From NCBI GenBank assembly GCA_028872915.1, contig JAGWNY010000001.1, positions 86,642 through 150,641 on the forward strand: a stretch of DNA of 64,000 nt. Reading direction: 5' to 3'. A model generated the notes under the pieces. It saw nothing but the letters and a program-made list of their open reading frames with translations, made no database searches and was not told the origin of the DNA. This document shows positions 42,788-50,675 of the stretch, piece by piece. The position numbers and the translations under genes were made by a program. This DNA is from Verrucomicrobiota bacterium. Lineage in GTDB: Bacteria > Verrucomicrobiota > Verrucomicrobiia > Limisphaerales > UBA11358. Positions within the stretch are counted from its first letter, which is position 1; each line of letters begins with the position of its first letter.

Positions 42788-43402
42788 CTAGAAGTTCCTG
42801 GCAACGGCGTTCCAATCAATCACGTTCCAGATGGCTTTCAAATAAGCGCCTCGCTTGTTCTGATATTTCAGGTAATAGGCATGTTCCCAGACGTCCACGC
42901 CGAAAACCGGTTTGCCTTCGCAACCGGCAATCGTCCTGCCCATGAGCAGATTATCCTGGTTTGCCGTTGAGCAGATTTCCAATTTTCCGCCGTGGGAAAC
43001 CAGCCATGCCCAGCCGCTGCCGAAGCGCGCCAGGCCGGCCGCTTCAAATTTCTCCTTGAAGGCGTCGAAGCCGCCGAACGCCGAATGGATGGCGTCGGCC
43101 AATTTGCCGGAGGGCGCGCCGCCGCCCTTGGGCGAAAGAGATTTCCAGAAAAAGGAATGGTTCCAATGTCCGCCGCCATTGTTGCGGACCGCTCCACGGA
43201 TGTTTTCGGGCACGGAAGGCAAATCGCCAATGAGCGCGTCGAGCGACTTGGATTCCAGCGCGGGGTTGCCCGCGATGGCCTTGTTCAGGTTGTCCACGTA
43301 GGCCTTGTGATGGGCGCCGTGATGGACTTCCATCGTCGCCTTGTCAATATGCGGTTCCAGGGCATTCGACGGAAACGGAAGTGAGGGTAATTCATGTGCC
43401 AT
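42788..43402 (-). CDS. Fe/Mn superoxide dismutase
   Basis: Dismutates superoxide to oxygen and hydrogen peroxide. From ATG 43402 ([20 protein letters not shown]) it is 204 residues; the track's extra 43 N-terminal residues are non-homologous. Metal ligands are visible: His27 in '[17 protein letters not shown]', His82 in '[14 protein letters not shown]', and the Asp and His of '[20 protein letters not shown]'. The 'GGHWNH' and 'GSGWAWLV' signatures fit both Fe and Mn forms, so I leave the symbol open. No signal peptide, so cytoplasmic. A strong terminator follows. Confidence 0.95.
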   Translation of the reverse strand: MAHELPSLPFPSNALEPHIDKATMEVHHGAHHKAYVDNLNKAIAGNPALESKSLDALIGDLPSVPENIRGAVRNNGGGHWNHSFFWKSLSPKGGGAPSGKLADAIHSAFGGFDAFKEKFEAAGLARFGSGWAWLVSHGGKLEICSTANQDNLLMGRTIAGCEGKPVFGVDVWEHAYYLKYQNKRGAYLKAIWNVIDWNAVARNF

Positions 43403-43572
43403 AATTGTTCCTTGTTTGTTGCAATCAGTTAATTGCCGAAACCCAAAGTGCGCCAGCGCGGCGCGAAAATCAAGCGCGGGCCTAAAAAAAGTATTGAAAC
43501 GGCCGGCTTGCATGGTCCCGGCCAAATCCACGGCTCACTTGCGTCTGACCGTCTTTCGTTGAAAATGGGGAC

Positions 43573-44172
43573 ATGACAGGCGAATGCGAACCGACGGACC
43601 GGAAACGATTCGAGGAGGCGTTGCGGCGTTTTGACGGGGAAAACGCGCGCGACCCGAACCGCGAGGCGGGGCAACCGCGGGAACTGCTTTACGCGGAGCG
43701 GTTGACGCAGTGGGTGCTCAAGCTTTGTCCCGCCGCGAGTGAAGAGTTGCGGCTGGCCGCGCGCTGCCAGCACGTCTGCCGTTGGCAAATTCCGCGCGAA
43801 TCCCAACCCATGACGCGTCCGGGCTACCTGAAATGGCGGGCGGACTTGAAAAAGTTTCACGCGCAAAAGGCGGGCGAGATTCTTGGCGAAACCGGTTATG
43901 ACGAAGCGGTGATCGCGCGCGTGCAGGACCTGAATCTAAAAAAGCATTTCCCCGCCGACATGGAAACGCGGGTGCTCGAAGACGCGCTGTGCCTCGTGTT
44001 TTTGGAACATCAATTCGCCGCCCTGGCGGCAAAGACCGACGACGGGAAGATGATCAACGCCATCCAAAAAACCTGGCGGAAAATGACCGATGTCGCGCGC
44101 GCCGAGGCGTTGAAACTGAATTTCGGGCCGCATGAAAAGGCGCTGCTGGAGCAGGCGCTTAAGGAGCGCTGA
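43573..44172 (+). CDS. DUF4202 family protein
   Basis: 199 residues. 'RFEEALRRFDGENARDPNRE', 'RELLYAERLTQWVLKLCPAA', 'AARCQHVCRWQIPRESQPMT' and 'RPGYLKWRADLKKFHAQKAG' are the family hallmarks. The conserved His/Arg/Asp-Glu positions ('QHVCRW', 'EDALCLVFLEHQF') suggest an HD-like metal site, but no activity is known to me. Divergent from sod and 84 bp upstream of pgk. Confidence 0.88.
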   Translation: MTGECEPTDRKRFEEALRRFDGENARDPNREAGQPRELLYAERLTQWVLKLCPAASEELRLAARCQHVCRWQIPRESQPMTRPGYLKWRADLKKFHAQKAGEILGETGYDEAVIARVQDLNLKKHFPADMETRVLEDALCLVFLEHQFAALAAKTDDGKMINAIQKTWRKMTDVARAEALKLNFGPHEKALLEQALKER

Positions 44173-44255
44173 ACGCGGGCATAAGCGATGACAACCGCCG
44201 TTTCTGCTTTACTCGCGGCGGCGGGGATTTAATCTATGCTTTCAATTTTTGAGCT

Positions 44256-45509
44256 ATGGCAAAACTCACGGTTCGAGATTTGGATGTGCGCGGCAAACGC
44301 GTGTTCGCGCGAGTGGATTACAACGTGCCGCTGGAGGAACGGGACGGGAAAATGGTCATCACGGATGCCACACGCATCGTCGAGACGCTGCCGACGCTGA
44401 AATTGTTGATCGAAAAGGGAGCGAGGATCGTGCTGGCATCGCACCTGGGGCGGCCCAAGGGCAAGCCGGACCCCGCGATGTCGCTGCGGCCGGCGGGCAT
44501 GAAATTGCACGAACTGCTCGGCAAACCGGTTGAATTCGCGAATGATTGCATCGGCGATCACGCGGAGAAGGTCGTGGCGTCGTTGAAGGACGGAGACGTG
44601 GCGCTTTTGGAGAATGTGCGTTATTACAAGGAGGAAGAGGCGAACGATCCGCGGTTCGCGGCAAAGCTGGCGCGCTTTGCCGACGTTTATGTCAACGACG
44701 CCTTCGGCTCCGCCCATCGCGCGCACGCCTCCACGGAGGGCGTGGCCCGGATTGTGGCCGGACGGGGCGGCCAATGCGCGGCGGGGCTGTTGATGGAGCG
44801 GGAATTGAAATTTTTGGGCGAGGAACTGGAGAAACCGGCTCGGCCGTTTGTGGTGATTTTGGGCGGGGCGAAGGTATCGGACAAGATAAAAGTCATTGAC
44901 AGGTTGCTGGAGAAGGCGGACACGATTTTGATCGGGGGCGCGATGGCTTACACGTTCAAGCTGGCGCATGGAGAAAAGACCGGCAAATCGCTGGTGGAAC
45001 CGGGCCACGCGCGAACGGCGCTGGACGCGGAGGCCAAGGCGAGGAAGCTGGGCGTGAATTTTCAATTGCCGGTGGACGTGGTCGTGGCCACGGCGGTGGA
45101 CACCGGCAAACGCAACAAGAAGGGCAAACCGATCTTCGATTTCACGAACATTCGGACGGTGAACGGCAACATTCCGGATGACGCGGAAGGGTTCAGCATT
45201 GGCGAAGAGACGGCGGCCCGTTACGCGGAGATTATCGGGAGCGCAAAGACAATTTTGTGGAATGGCCCGCTGGGGATGTTCGAGGACGCGCGGTTTGCCG
45301 GGGGCACGAATCGCATTGCGAAAGCCGTGGCGGCCGCGACACGGAACAACGGCGCCAAGAGCATTATTGGCGGCGGAGACAGTGTCAAAGCGGTCAACCA
45401 GGCCGGGCTTGGCGACCAGGTGACGTTTATGAGCACGGGCGGCGGCGCGAGCCTGGAATTTCTTGAAGGGGCGGTGCTGCCAGGCGTTGCGGCGTTGACG
45501 GACAAATAA
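44256..45509 (+). CDS. pgk: phosphoglycerate kinase
   Basis: ATP-forming step of glycolysis: 1,3-bisphosphoglycerate + ADP to 3-phosphoglycerate + ATP. 'KRVFARVDYNVPLEERDGKM' (PGK signature), 'IVLASHLGRPKGKPDPAMSL', 'VVILGGAKVSDKIKVIDRLL', 'LWNGPLGMFEDARFAGGTNR' and the C-terminal 'IIGGGDSVKAVNQAGLGDQV' plus 'STGGGASLEFLEG' are complete. 417 residues, the typical bacterial length. It heads a plus-strand run pgk-tpiA-secG-oppABC. Confidence 0.97.
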   Translation: MAKLTVRDLDVRGKRVFARVDYNVPLEERDGKMVITDATRIVETLPTLKLLIEKGARIVLASHLGRPKGKPDPAMSLRPAGMKLHELLGKPVEFANDCIGDHAEKVVASLKDGDVALLENVRYYKEEEANDPRFAAKLARFADVYVNDAFGSAHRAHASTEGVARIVAGRGGQCAAGLLMERELKFLGEELEKPARPFVVILGGAKVSDKIKVIDRLLEKADTILIGGAMAYTFKLAHGEKTGKSLVEPGHARTALDAEAKARKLGVNFQLPVDVVVATAVDTGKRNKKGKPIFDFTNIRTVNGNIPDDAEGFSIGEETAARYAEIIGSAKTILWNGPLGMFEDARFAGGTNRIAKAVAAATRNNGAKSIIGGGDSVKAVNQAGLGDQVTFMSTGGGASLEFLEGAVLPGVAALTDK

Positions 45510-45574
45510 TTTATGATGGTGAAGGAAGCCGCGGAACAGACGCGCGGGGACGGCCGCGGAATCATTGCTGAAAA

Positions 45575-46342
45575 ATGAACAAAGAACGAAAATTAATCAT
45601 CGCCGGCAACTGGAAGATGAACAAGACGGTGGCCGAGTCGCTGGCGCTGGTCAACGGGCTGAAGCTCGAGTTGGGCAAGGTCAAGACCGTGGACATTGTG
45701 GTGTGCCCGCCGTTCACGGCGCTGGAATCGGTGTCGAAGGCCATTTTGGAAACGAAGAACATCCGGCTCGGCGCCCAGAACATGAGCGAAAACAATTTTG
45801 GGGCGTTTACGGGCGAGATTTGCGCCGGAATGTTGAAGGAATTTTCCGTTCGCTACGTGATCCTGGGCCACAGCGAACGCCGGCAGCATCAGAAGGAGAC
45901 CGACGCGCTGATCGCAAAAAAGGCGGCGGTGGCGCACGCGGCCAACCTCAAGCCCATTGTTTGCGTGGGTGAAACGCTGGCCGAACGGGAAGCCAACGCC
46001 ACGGAGTCGGTCCTGGAGACGCAGGTGCGCGGCAGCCTGGGCGCCTTGACAGGCGAACAGATTGTCGAAACGATCATTGCCTATGAACCGGTTTGGGCCA
46101 TCGGCACGGGCAGGACGGCGACCGCGGAGCAGGCGCAGGAGGCGCACGCCTTCATTCGCGGGCTGCTGGGAAAATTGTTCGGGGACGCCACGGCCAAAAA
46201 AGCGCGCATTCAATACGGCGGCAGCGTCAAACCCGCCAACGCCGCGGAATTAATGCGGCAGCCGGACGTGGATGGCGCGCTGGTTGGCGGGGCCAGCCTG
46301 GAAACGCGGACATTTGCTGACATTGTGAAAAATTCCATATAA
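45575..46342 (+). CDS. tpiA: triosephosphate isomerase
   Basis: Interconverts dihydroxyacetone phosphate and glyceraldehyde 3-phosphate. The substrate Asn-Lys 'AGNWKMNKT' is at residues 10-18, the electrophilic His lies in 'ILGHSERRQHQKETD', the catalytic Glu in 'AYEPVWAIGTGRTAT' (loop 6), and the phosphate loop in 'YGGSVKPANAAELM'. 255 residues, normal length. It lies 65 bp after pgk and 9 bp before secG. Confidence 0.97.
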   Translation: MNKERKLIIAGNWKMNKTVAESLALVNGLKLELGKVKTVDIVVCPPFTALESVSKAILETKNIRLGAQNMSENNFGAFTGEICAGMLKEFSVRYVILGHSERRQHQKETDALIAKKAAVAHAANLKPIVCVGETLAEREANATESVLETQVRGSLGALTGEQIVETIIAYEPVWAIGTGRTATAEQAQEAHAFIRGLLGKLFGDATAKKARIQYGGSVKPANAAELMRQPDVDGALVGGASLETRTFADIVKNSI

Positions 46343-46351
46343 GATTGCCCC

Positions 46352-46759
46352 ATGATTTTTATTGCAGGCATTTTGACCGTTTTGCTGGTGCTCGATTCCG
46401 CGCTCCTGATTCTTCTGGTGCTCATTCAACTTCCGAAGAAGGACGCGGGCATTGGACTGGCGTTTGGCAGCGGGGCGGCGGACGCCTTGTTTGGAGCCGG
46501 CTCCGGCAACGCGCTGACCAAGGTGACGAAATACGCGACGGGCATTTTCTTCGTGCTATCGTTGCTGCTGGGCTTTGCCGAGCAACGGCTGCATGCGCCC
46601 ACGACGTCGGCATTTCAACGCGCGCTGCAACAGCAGCAGGAGCAGCAGCCCGCGGCTCCGGGGCAGGTTCAGACCATGGCCGTGCCCACAAATGTTCCAG
46701 GCGCCCCGGCCCCCGTGGCGCCGCCTGCCTCCGCCGGCACCAACGCTCCGCCAAAGTAA
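46352..46759 (+). CDS. secG: preprotein translocase subunit SecG
   Basis: Small two-helix partner of SecYE. Helix 1 is 'ILTVLLVLDSALLILLVLIQ', followed by the SecG loop 'LPKKDAGIGLAFGSGAADAL' and 'FGAGSGNALTKVTKYATGIF' leading into helix 2. The 135-residue length comes from a Gln/Pro/Ala-rich C-terminal tail of about 50 residues. The pgk-tpiA-secG order is common in bacteria. Confidence 0.95.
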   Translation: MIFIAGILTVLLVLDSALLILLVLIQLPKKDAGIGLAFGSGAADALFGAGSGNALTKVTKYATGIFFVLSLLLGFAEQRLHAPTTSAFQRALQQQQEQQPAAPGQVQTMAVPTNVPGAPAPVAPPASAGTNAPPK

Positions 46760-46765
46760 TCGTTA

Positions 46766-48454
46766 ATGATGGACGTTTCCGCCCGCGCCCAACCCGGAAG
46801 GGCATCACAGCCCGGAGCACGGTGGCGCGGAAAAAGAACGTCGCGGATTCTTCCAGTTCTGGTTTTCATCGTGTGCGCCTTGATGTCCGGTTGCATGCGG
46901 CGCGAGCCGCAGGCAAACGTGACGATCATCAACCAAGCCGAGGCTGAAACGCTTGATCCGGCGCTCATTACCGGCCAGGCCGAATTCCGAATTGTCATCG
47001 GCCTGTTTGAGGGCCTGATGCGCCTGGACCCGCGGACGGCCCGGCCCATCCCCGGCATGGCCCAAAGCTGGAACCTTTCGCCCGACGGAAGAATTTATAC
47101 GTTTCGGCTGCGCACAAACCTGGTCTGGTCCACGGGCCAGCCCATCACGGCGGACGACGTAGTTTACTCATGGATTCGCGCGCTCAAGCCGGCAACGGCT
47201 TCGGATTACGCCGGATCGCTCTATTGCATAACGAACGCCGAGGCCTTCAACGCCGGGGCGATCACGAACGCGGGGCTTGTGGGCGTTCACGCCGCGGGCA
47301 AATATACCGTGCGGGTGGCATTGACGCATCCCACGCCTTATTTTTTGGACATCTGCACGCTGCCGGTCACGGACGTTGTGCCGCGGCGGACGATTGAAAA
47401 ATATGGCGACCGGTGGATACTGGCGCGGCCGCTGCCCAGCGACGGCCCTTTTGAACTGGTCGAATGGCGCCTCAACGACAAGGTGCGTTTGAAGAAAAAT
47501 CCTCTTTACTGGGATGCCGCGCGCACGAAATCGGACGTGATTGACATCCTGCCCATTGATTCGCCGGACACGGCGCTGAATTTATACGAGCGGCACGAGG
47601 CGGACATCATCCTCGATCGGACCATGATTCCGAGTGAATTGCTCGATGTGCTGCTCAAACGGCCCGACTTTCATTCGTTCAATTATCTCGCGACCTATTT
47701 CATCCGATTCAACGTGACACGGAAACCGTTTGACGATCCGCGCGTGCGAAAGGCGCTGGCATTGGTCATAGATAAAGAGCGGATTGTCAAAAGGATTACC
47801 CGGGCGGGCGAACAACCGGCGGCCGCGCTTGTTCCGCCGGGGACGGCCGATTACACCCCGACGGCCGGCCTCGGCTATGATCCGGCGCTGGCGCGAAAGC
47901 TCCTGGCCGAGGCGGGCTATCCGGGCGGGCGCGGCTTTCCCGGCGTGGAATACACGTTTGACGCGGCGGCCGGGGGCGGCGACAGCCTGCACAAGGACAT
48001 AGGGGTTGAATTGCAGCAAATGTGGCGCAGCCAGCTCGGCATCCGGGTGGATTTGCGGCAGCTTGAATGGAAGGTTTATTTGAGCGCCCAGGACCACCTG
48101 CAATATCAGATGTCCCGCTCAAGCTGGATCGGCGATTATGACGACGCCAACACGTTTTTGGAAATGTTTACCAGCAATAACGGCAACAATCGCACCGGCT
48201 GGACAAACGCCCAATATGACGCGCTCATCCGCGAGGCCAACGACCAGGCGGACCCGAAAGAGCGGGAGGCGCTGTTTCAACGCGCGGAAAACATTCTTGT
48301 CAATGACCAGGTCCCCATCATTCCGCTTTATTATTACGTGGGCGTCAACGCCTTTGACACCAACCGCGTTCACGGCCTTTACGAAAACATTCTGGACGAC
48401 CATCCTTTGCAGGGCATCTGGAAAAACAGCCGGACGAAGCGCAATCATTTGTAA
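46766..48454 (+). CDS. oligopeptide ABC transporter substrate-binding lipoprotein (OppA-like)
   Basis: 562 residues, SBP family 5. The signal sequence is atypically long: about 30 Arg-rich residues precede the hydrophobic core, and the lipobox is 'ALMSGC' with Cys43. After it, 'ETLDPALITGQAEFRIVIGL' and 'FEGLMRLDPRTARPIPGMAQ' followed by 'WNLSPDGRIYTFRLRTNLVW' are the classic domain I signatures, and 'SSWIGDYDDANTFLEMFTSN' is the late signature. It starts 6 bp after secG and is followed at 11 bp by the permease gene. Ligand specificity (peptide or other) is not clear from sequence. Confidence 0.92.
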   Translation: MMDVSARAQPGRASQPGARWRGKRTSRILPVLVFIVCALMSGCMRREPQANVTIINQAEAETLDPALITGQAEFRIVIGLFEGLMRLDPRTARPIPGMAQSWNLSPDGRIYTFRLRTNLVWSTGQPITADDVVYSWIRALKPATASDYAGSLYCITNAEAFNAGAITNAGLVGVHAAGKYTVRVALTHPTPYFLDICTLPVTDVVPRRTIEKYGDRWILARPLPSDGPFELVEWRLNDKVRLKKNPLYWDAARTKSDVIDILPIDSPDTALNLYERHEADIILDRTMIPSELLDVLLKRPDFHSFNYLATYFIRFNVTRKPFDDPRVRKALALVIDKERIVKRITRAGEQPAAALVPPGTADYTPTAGLGYDPALARKLLAEAGYPGGRGFPGVEYTFDAAAGGGDSLHKDIGVELQQMWRSQLGIRVDLRQLEWKVYLSAQDHLQYQMSRSSWIGDYDDANTFLEMFTSNNGNNRTGWTNAQYDALIREANDQADPKEREALFQRAENILVNDQVPIIPLYYYVGVNAFDTNRVHGLYENILDDHPLQGIWKNSRTKRNHL

Positions 48455-48465
48455 CCAGGTGACTT

Positions 48466-49413
48466 ATGTATTTCGTGAAGCGCATCGTGTTTGCCGTTCC
48501 GCTGCTGATCGTCATCAGCGCGCTGGCGTTTGCGCTGGTCCACCTGGCGCCGGGAGGGCCCTTTGACCGGGAGCGCGCGCCGGCGTCGCCGGAAATCGAG
48601 CGCAACCTCCGCGCCGCCTATCATCTGGACGAGCCGCTCTGGAAACAGTATCTGCGATTTTTCGGGCTGGTGTGGGACAAAGGGCCGGATGGACGCTGGC
48701 ATCATGCGCCCGCCAGCTTCAACGTGTCGTTCAAATACCGGGACCATCGGGTCAGCGACATCATTGCGCAAAGCCTGCCGGTGTCGCTGCTGCTGGGCGG
48801 CCTGGCGTTCGGGTTTGCCATGGGGGTGGGATTGCCGCTGGGCTTTTTGACCGCGGCGCGGCGCGGGCAATGGCAGGATTATGGCGGAAGTATTGCGGCG
48901 ATGCTGATGGTGTGCGTGCCCGGCTTTGTCGTGGCGCCGCTGCTGATCCTGTCGTTCGCCATCAAATGGAGATTGCTGCCGGTGGCGCTCTGGGTGACGC
49001 CGTGGCACGTGATTCTGCCAACGATCTCGCTGGGGCTGTTTTTTGCCGGAAAGATCGGGCGGCTCTTTCGCGAGGGGATGTTGAGCGCGATGCAATCGGA
49101 GTTTGTCACGGCGGCCCGGGCGAAGGGGCTGGGCGAAAATTGGGTGCTGGTGAAACACGCGGTGCGCATCGCCATCCTGCCGGTTGTTTCTTATTCGGGG
49201 CCGATGCTGGCCGATCTGTTGACGGGTTCGTTTGTGATTGAAACCATTTTTCAGATTCCGGGATTGGGTTTCTTCTTTATTAACAGCTCGCTCAACTCCG
49301 ATTACACGCTCACGGTGGACCTGGCTTTGCTTTACGCGGCGTTGCTCATTGGGCTGAATCTGCTGGCCGATCTGGCTTATACTCTTCTTGACCCTCGCGT
49401 GAAATATGAGTGA
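48466..49413 (+). CDS. ABC transporter permease, OppB type
   Basis: 315 residues with six predicted helices. The opening 'MYFVKRIVFAVPLLIVISAL', 'VHLAPGGPFDRERAPASPEI' and 'LRAAYHLDEPLWKQYLRFFG' are the OppB/DppB N-terminal signature, and the EAA loop for ATPase contact is 'EFVTAARAKGLGENWVLVKH'. It overlaps the OppC-type gene by 8 nt. It forms the membrane pore with OppC. Confidence 0.94.
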   Translation: MYFVKRIVFAVPLLIVISALAFALVHLAPGGPFDRERAPASPEIERNLRAAYHLDEPLWKQYLRFFGLVWDKGPDGRWHHAPASFNVSFKYRDHRVSDIIAQSLPVSLLLGGLAFGFAMGVGLPLGFLTAARRGQWQDYGGSIAAMLMVCVPGFVVAPLLILSFAIKWRLLPVALWVTPWHVILPTISLGLFFAGKIGRLFREGMLSAMQSEFVTAARAKGLGENWVLVKHAVRIAILPVVSYSGPMLADLLTGSFVIETIFQIPGLGFFFINSSLNSDYTLTVDLALLYAALLIGLNLLADLAYTLLDPRVKYE

Positions 49414-50410
49414 GCCGGCCACATCGAAAGGCGCGGGCGCGGCCTTGATCCAGTCCGCGGGACAAACCGCGGCGTCTGGCGGGCATCCCAGTCCGGGGCG
49501 GCGGGCGTGGCGGCGGTTCCAGCGCAACCTTCCGGCCGTGGCGAGCGCGTGGTTTTTGATGGTTCTGCTCGCCGCGGTCGTGGTCTGGCCGTTGGCCCTC
49601 AAGTTTGCCGGGCCGCAATTTGACGCGCTTCACGCGCCGGACCGCCTTTCCAACGCGCAGTTTGCGCCGCCATCGGCGGAGCATTGGTTTGGAACGGACC
49701 TGCACGGGCGGGACGTGTTCTCGCGGGTGCTTTACGGGGCGCGGATTTCGCTTCTGGTGGGCGTGGTGGGCACGCTGGTGAGCCTGGTCATTGGCGTGCT
49801 GTGGGGCGCCATTGCAGGCTACGCGGGCGGCCGGACGGACGCCATTTTGATGCGCATCGTGGACGTCCTTTATTCGCTGCCTTCGGTGATTTTCGTGATG
49901 GTGTTAATCACGATGCTGGGTGAATGGCTCAAAGGTCTGCCGTTTGCGCGGCAGTCGTCCACCGCGGCAGGAGCGGCGCGGGTCACGCTGCTGTTCGTGG
50001 GGCTGGGGGCGGTGTCGTGGCTGACCATGGCGCGGATTGTTCGCGGCCAGGTGTTGTCCTTGCGCGCGCGCCCTTTTGTGGAGGCGAGCCGGGCGCTGGG
50101 CGCGCGGCCCGGATGGATTCTGGGCCGGCACATCATTCCCAATATCCTGGGCATAGTGATCACCTACCTCGCGTTGACAATGCCGGCCATCATTCTTTAC
50201 GAATCGTTTTTGAGCTATCTGGGATTGGGCGTGCAACCGCCGATGGCAAGCTGGGGCACGCTGATTGCCGAGGGCGTTTCGCAGATCAATCCCATCCGCA
50301 TCTACTGGTGGCTCGTCTTTTTTCCGGCGGGAATACTGGTGATAACGCTGCTGGCGTTGAATCTTCTGGGCGACGGCCTGCGGGACGCGTGGGATGTAAA
50401 GGGGCGGTAA
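49406..50410 (+). CDS. ABC transporter permease, OppC type
   Basis: 334 residues. 'SPGRRAWRRFQRNLPAVASA' is the N-terminal OppC_N segment, 'EHWFGTDLHGRDVFSRVLYG' is the family hallmark, and the EAA loop is 'PFVEASRALGARPGWILGRH'. Five or six helices follow. The operon ends here: no oppD or oppF ATPase gene is found downstream in the window, where the next gene is an unrelated secreted protein. The ATPases must be encoded elsewhere. Confidence 0.94.
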   Translation: MSEPATSKGAGAALIQSAGQTAASGGHPSPGRRAWRRFQRNLPAVASAWFLMVLLAAVVVWPLALKFAGPQFDALHAPDRLSNAQFAPPSAEHWFGTDLHGRDVFSRVLYGARISLLVGVVGTLVSLVIGVLWGAIAGYAGGRTDAILMRIVDVLYSLPSVIFVMVLITMLGEWLKGLPFARQSSTAAGAARVTLLFVGLGAVSWLTMARIVRGQVLSLRARPFVEASRALGARPGWILGRHIIPNILGIVITYLALTMPAIILYESFLSYLGLGVQPPMASWGTLIAEGVSQINPIRIYWWLVFFPAGILVITLLALNLLGDGLRDAWDVKGR

Positions 50411-50417
50411 CGCTTTG

Positions 50418-50500
50418 TTTAGCCACGGATGAAACACTGATTGAACAAGGATAAAGACGGGAAAAGGGGTTTGGAACCGGCGTTTGGAACCGGCGGAGGC
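50418..50500. repeat. degraded dispersed repeat plus short direct repeat
   Basis: TTAGCCACGGATGAAACACTGATTGAACAAGGATAAAG resembles the common intergenic family 'AGCCACGGATGAACACGGATAAACACGGAT'. It is followed by a 13-bp tandem TTTGGAACCGGCG / TTTGGAACCGGCG. The remaining gap to the beta-helix gene holds only the promoter candidate. Confidence 0.45.
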
Positions 50501-50580
50501 GGCTGAAATAATTATCTGCTTTAACCAACAAAATTAGAGATATGACTTGCGGCGGGAGGCAAAAATTCCAAAAATTCAGC

Positions 50581-50609
50581 TTGACTTCGTTTCGGGTTTC
50601 GTGTGTATT
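50581..50609 (+). promoter_or_regulatory. candidate sigma70 promoter for the beta-helix gene
   Basis: TTGACT (50581-50586) and TGTATT (50604-50609) with the ideal 17-bp spacer, about 67 bp upstream of ATG 50676. Confidence 0.5.
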
Positions 50610-50675
50610 CGTCGGCGTGGATTTCGCTCGACGCATGACGCTGCTTTGCTTGTGCCTCTGAGGCGAATCCAGGCC

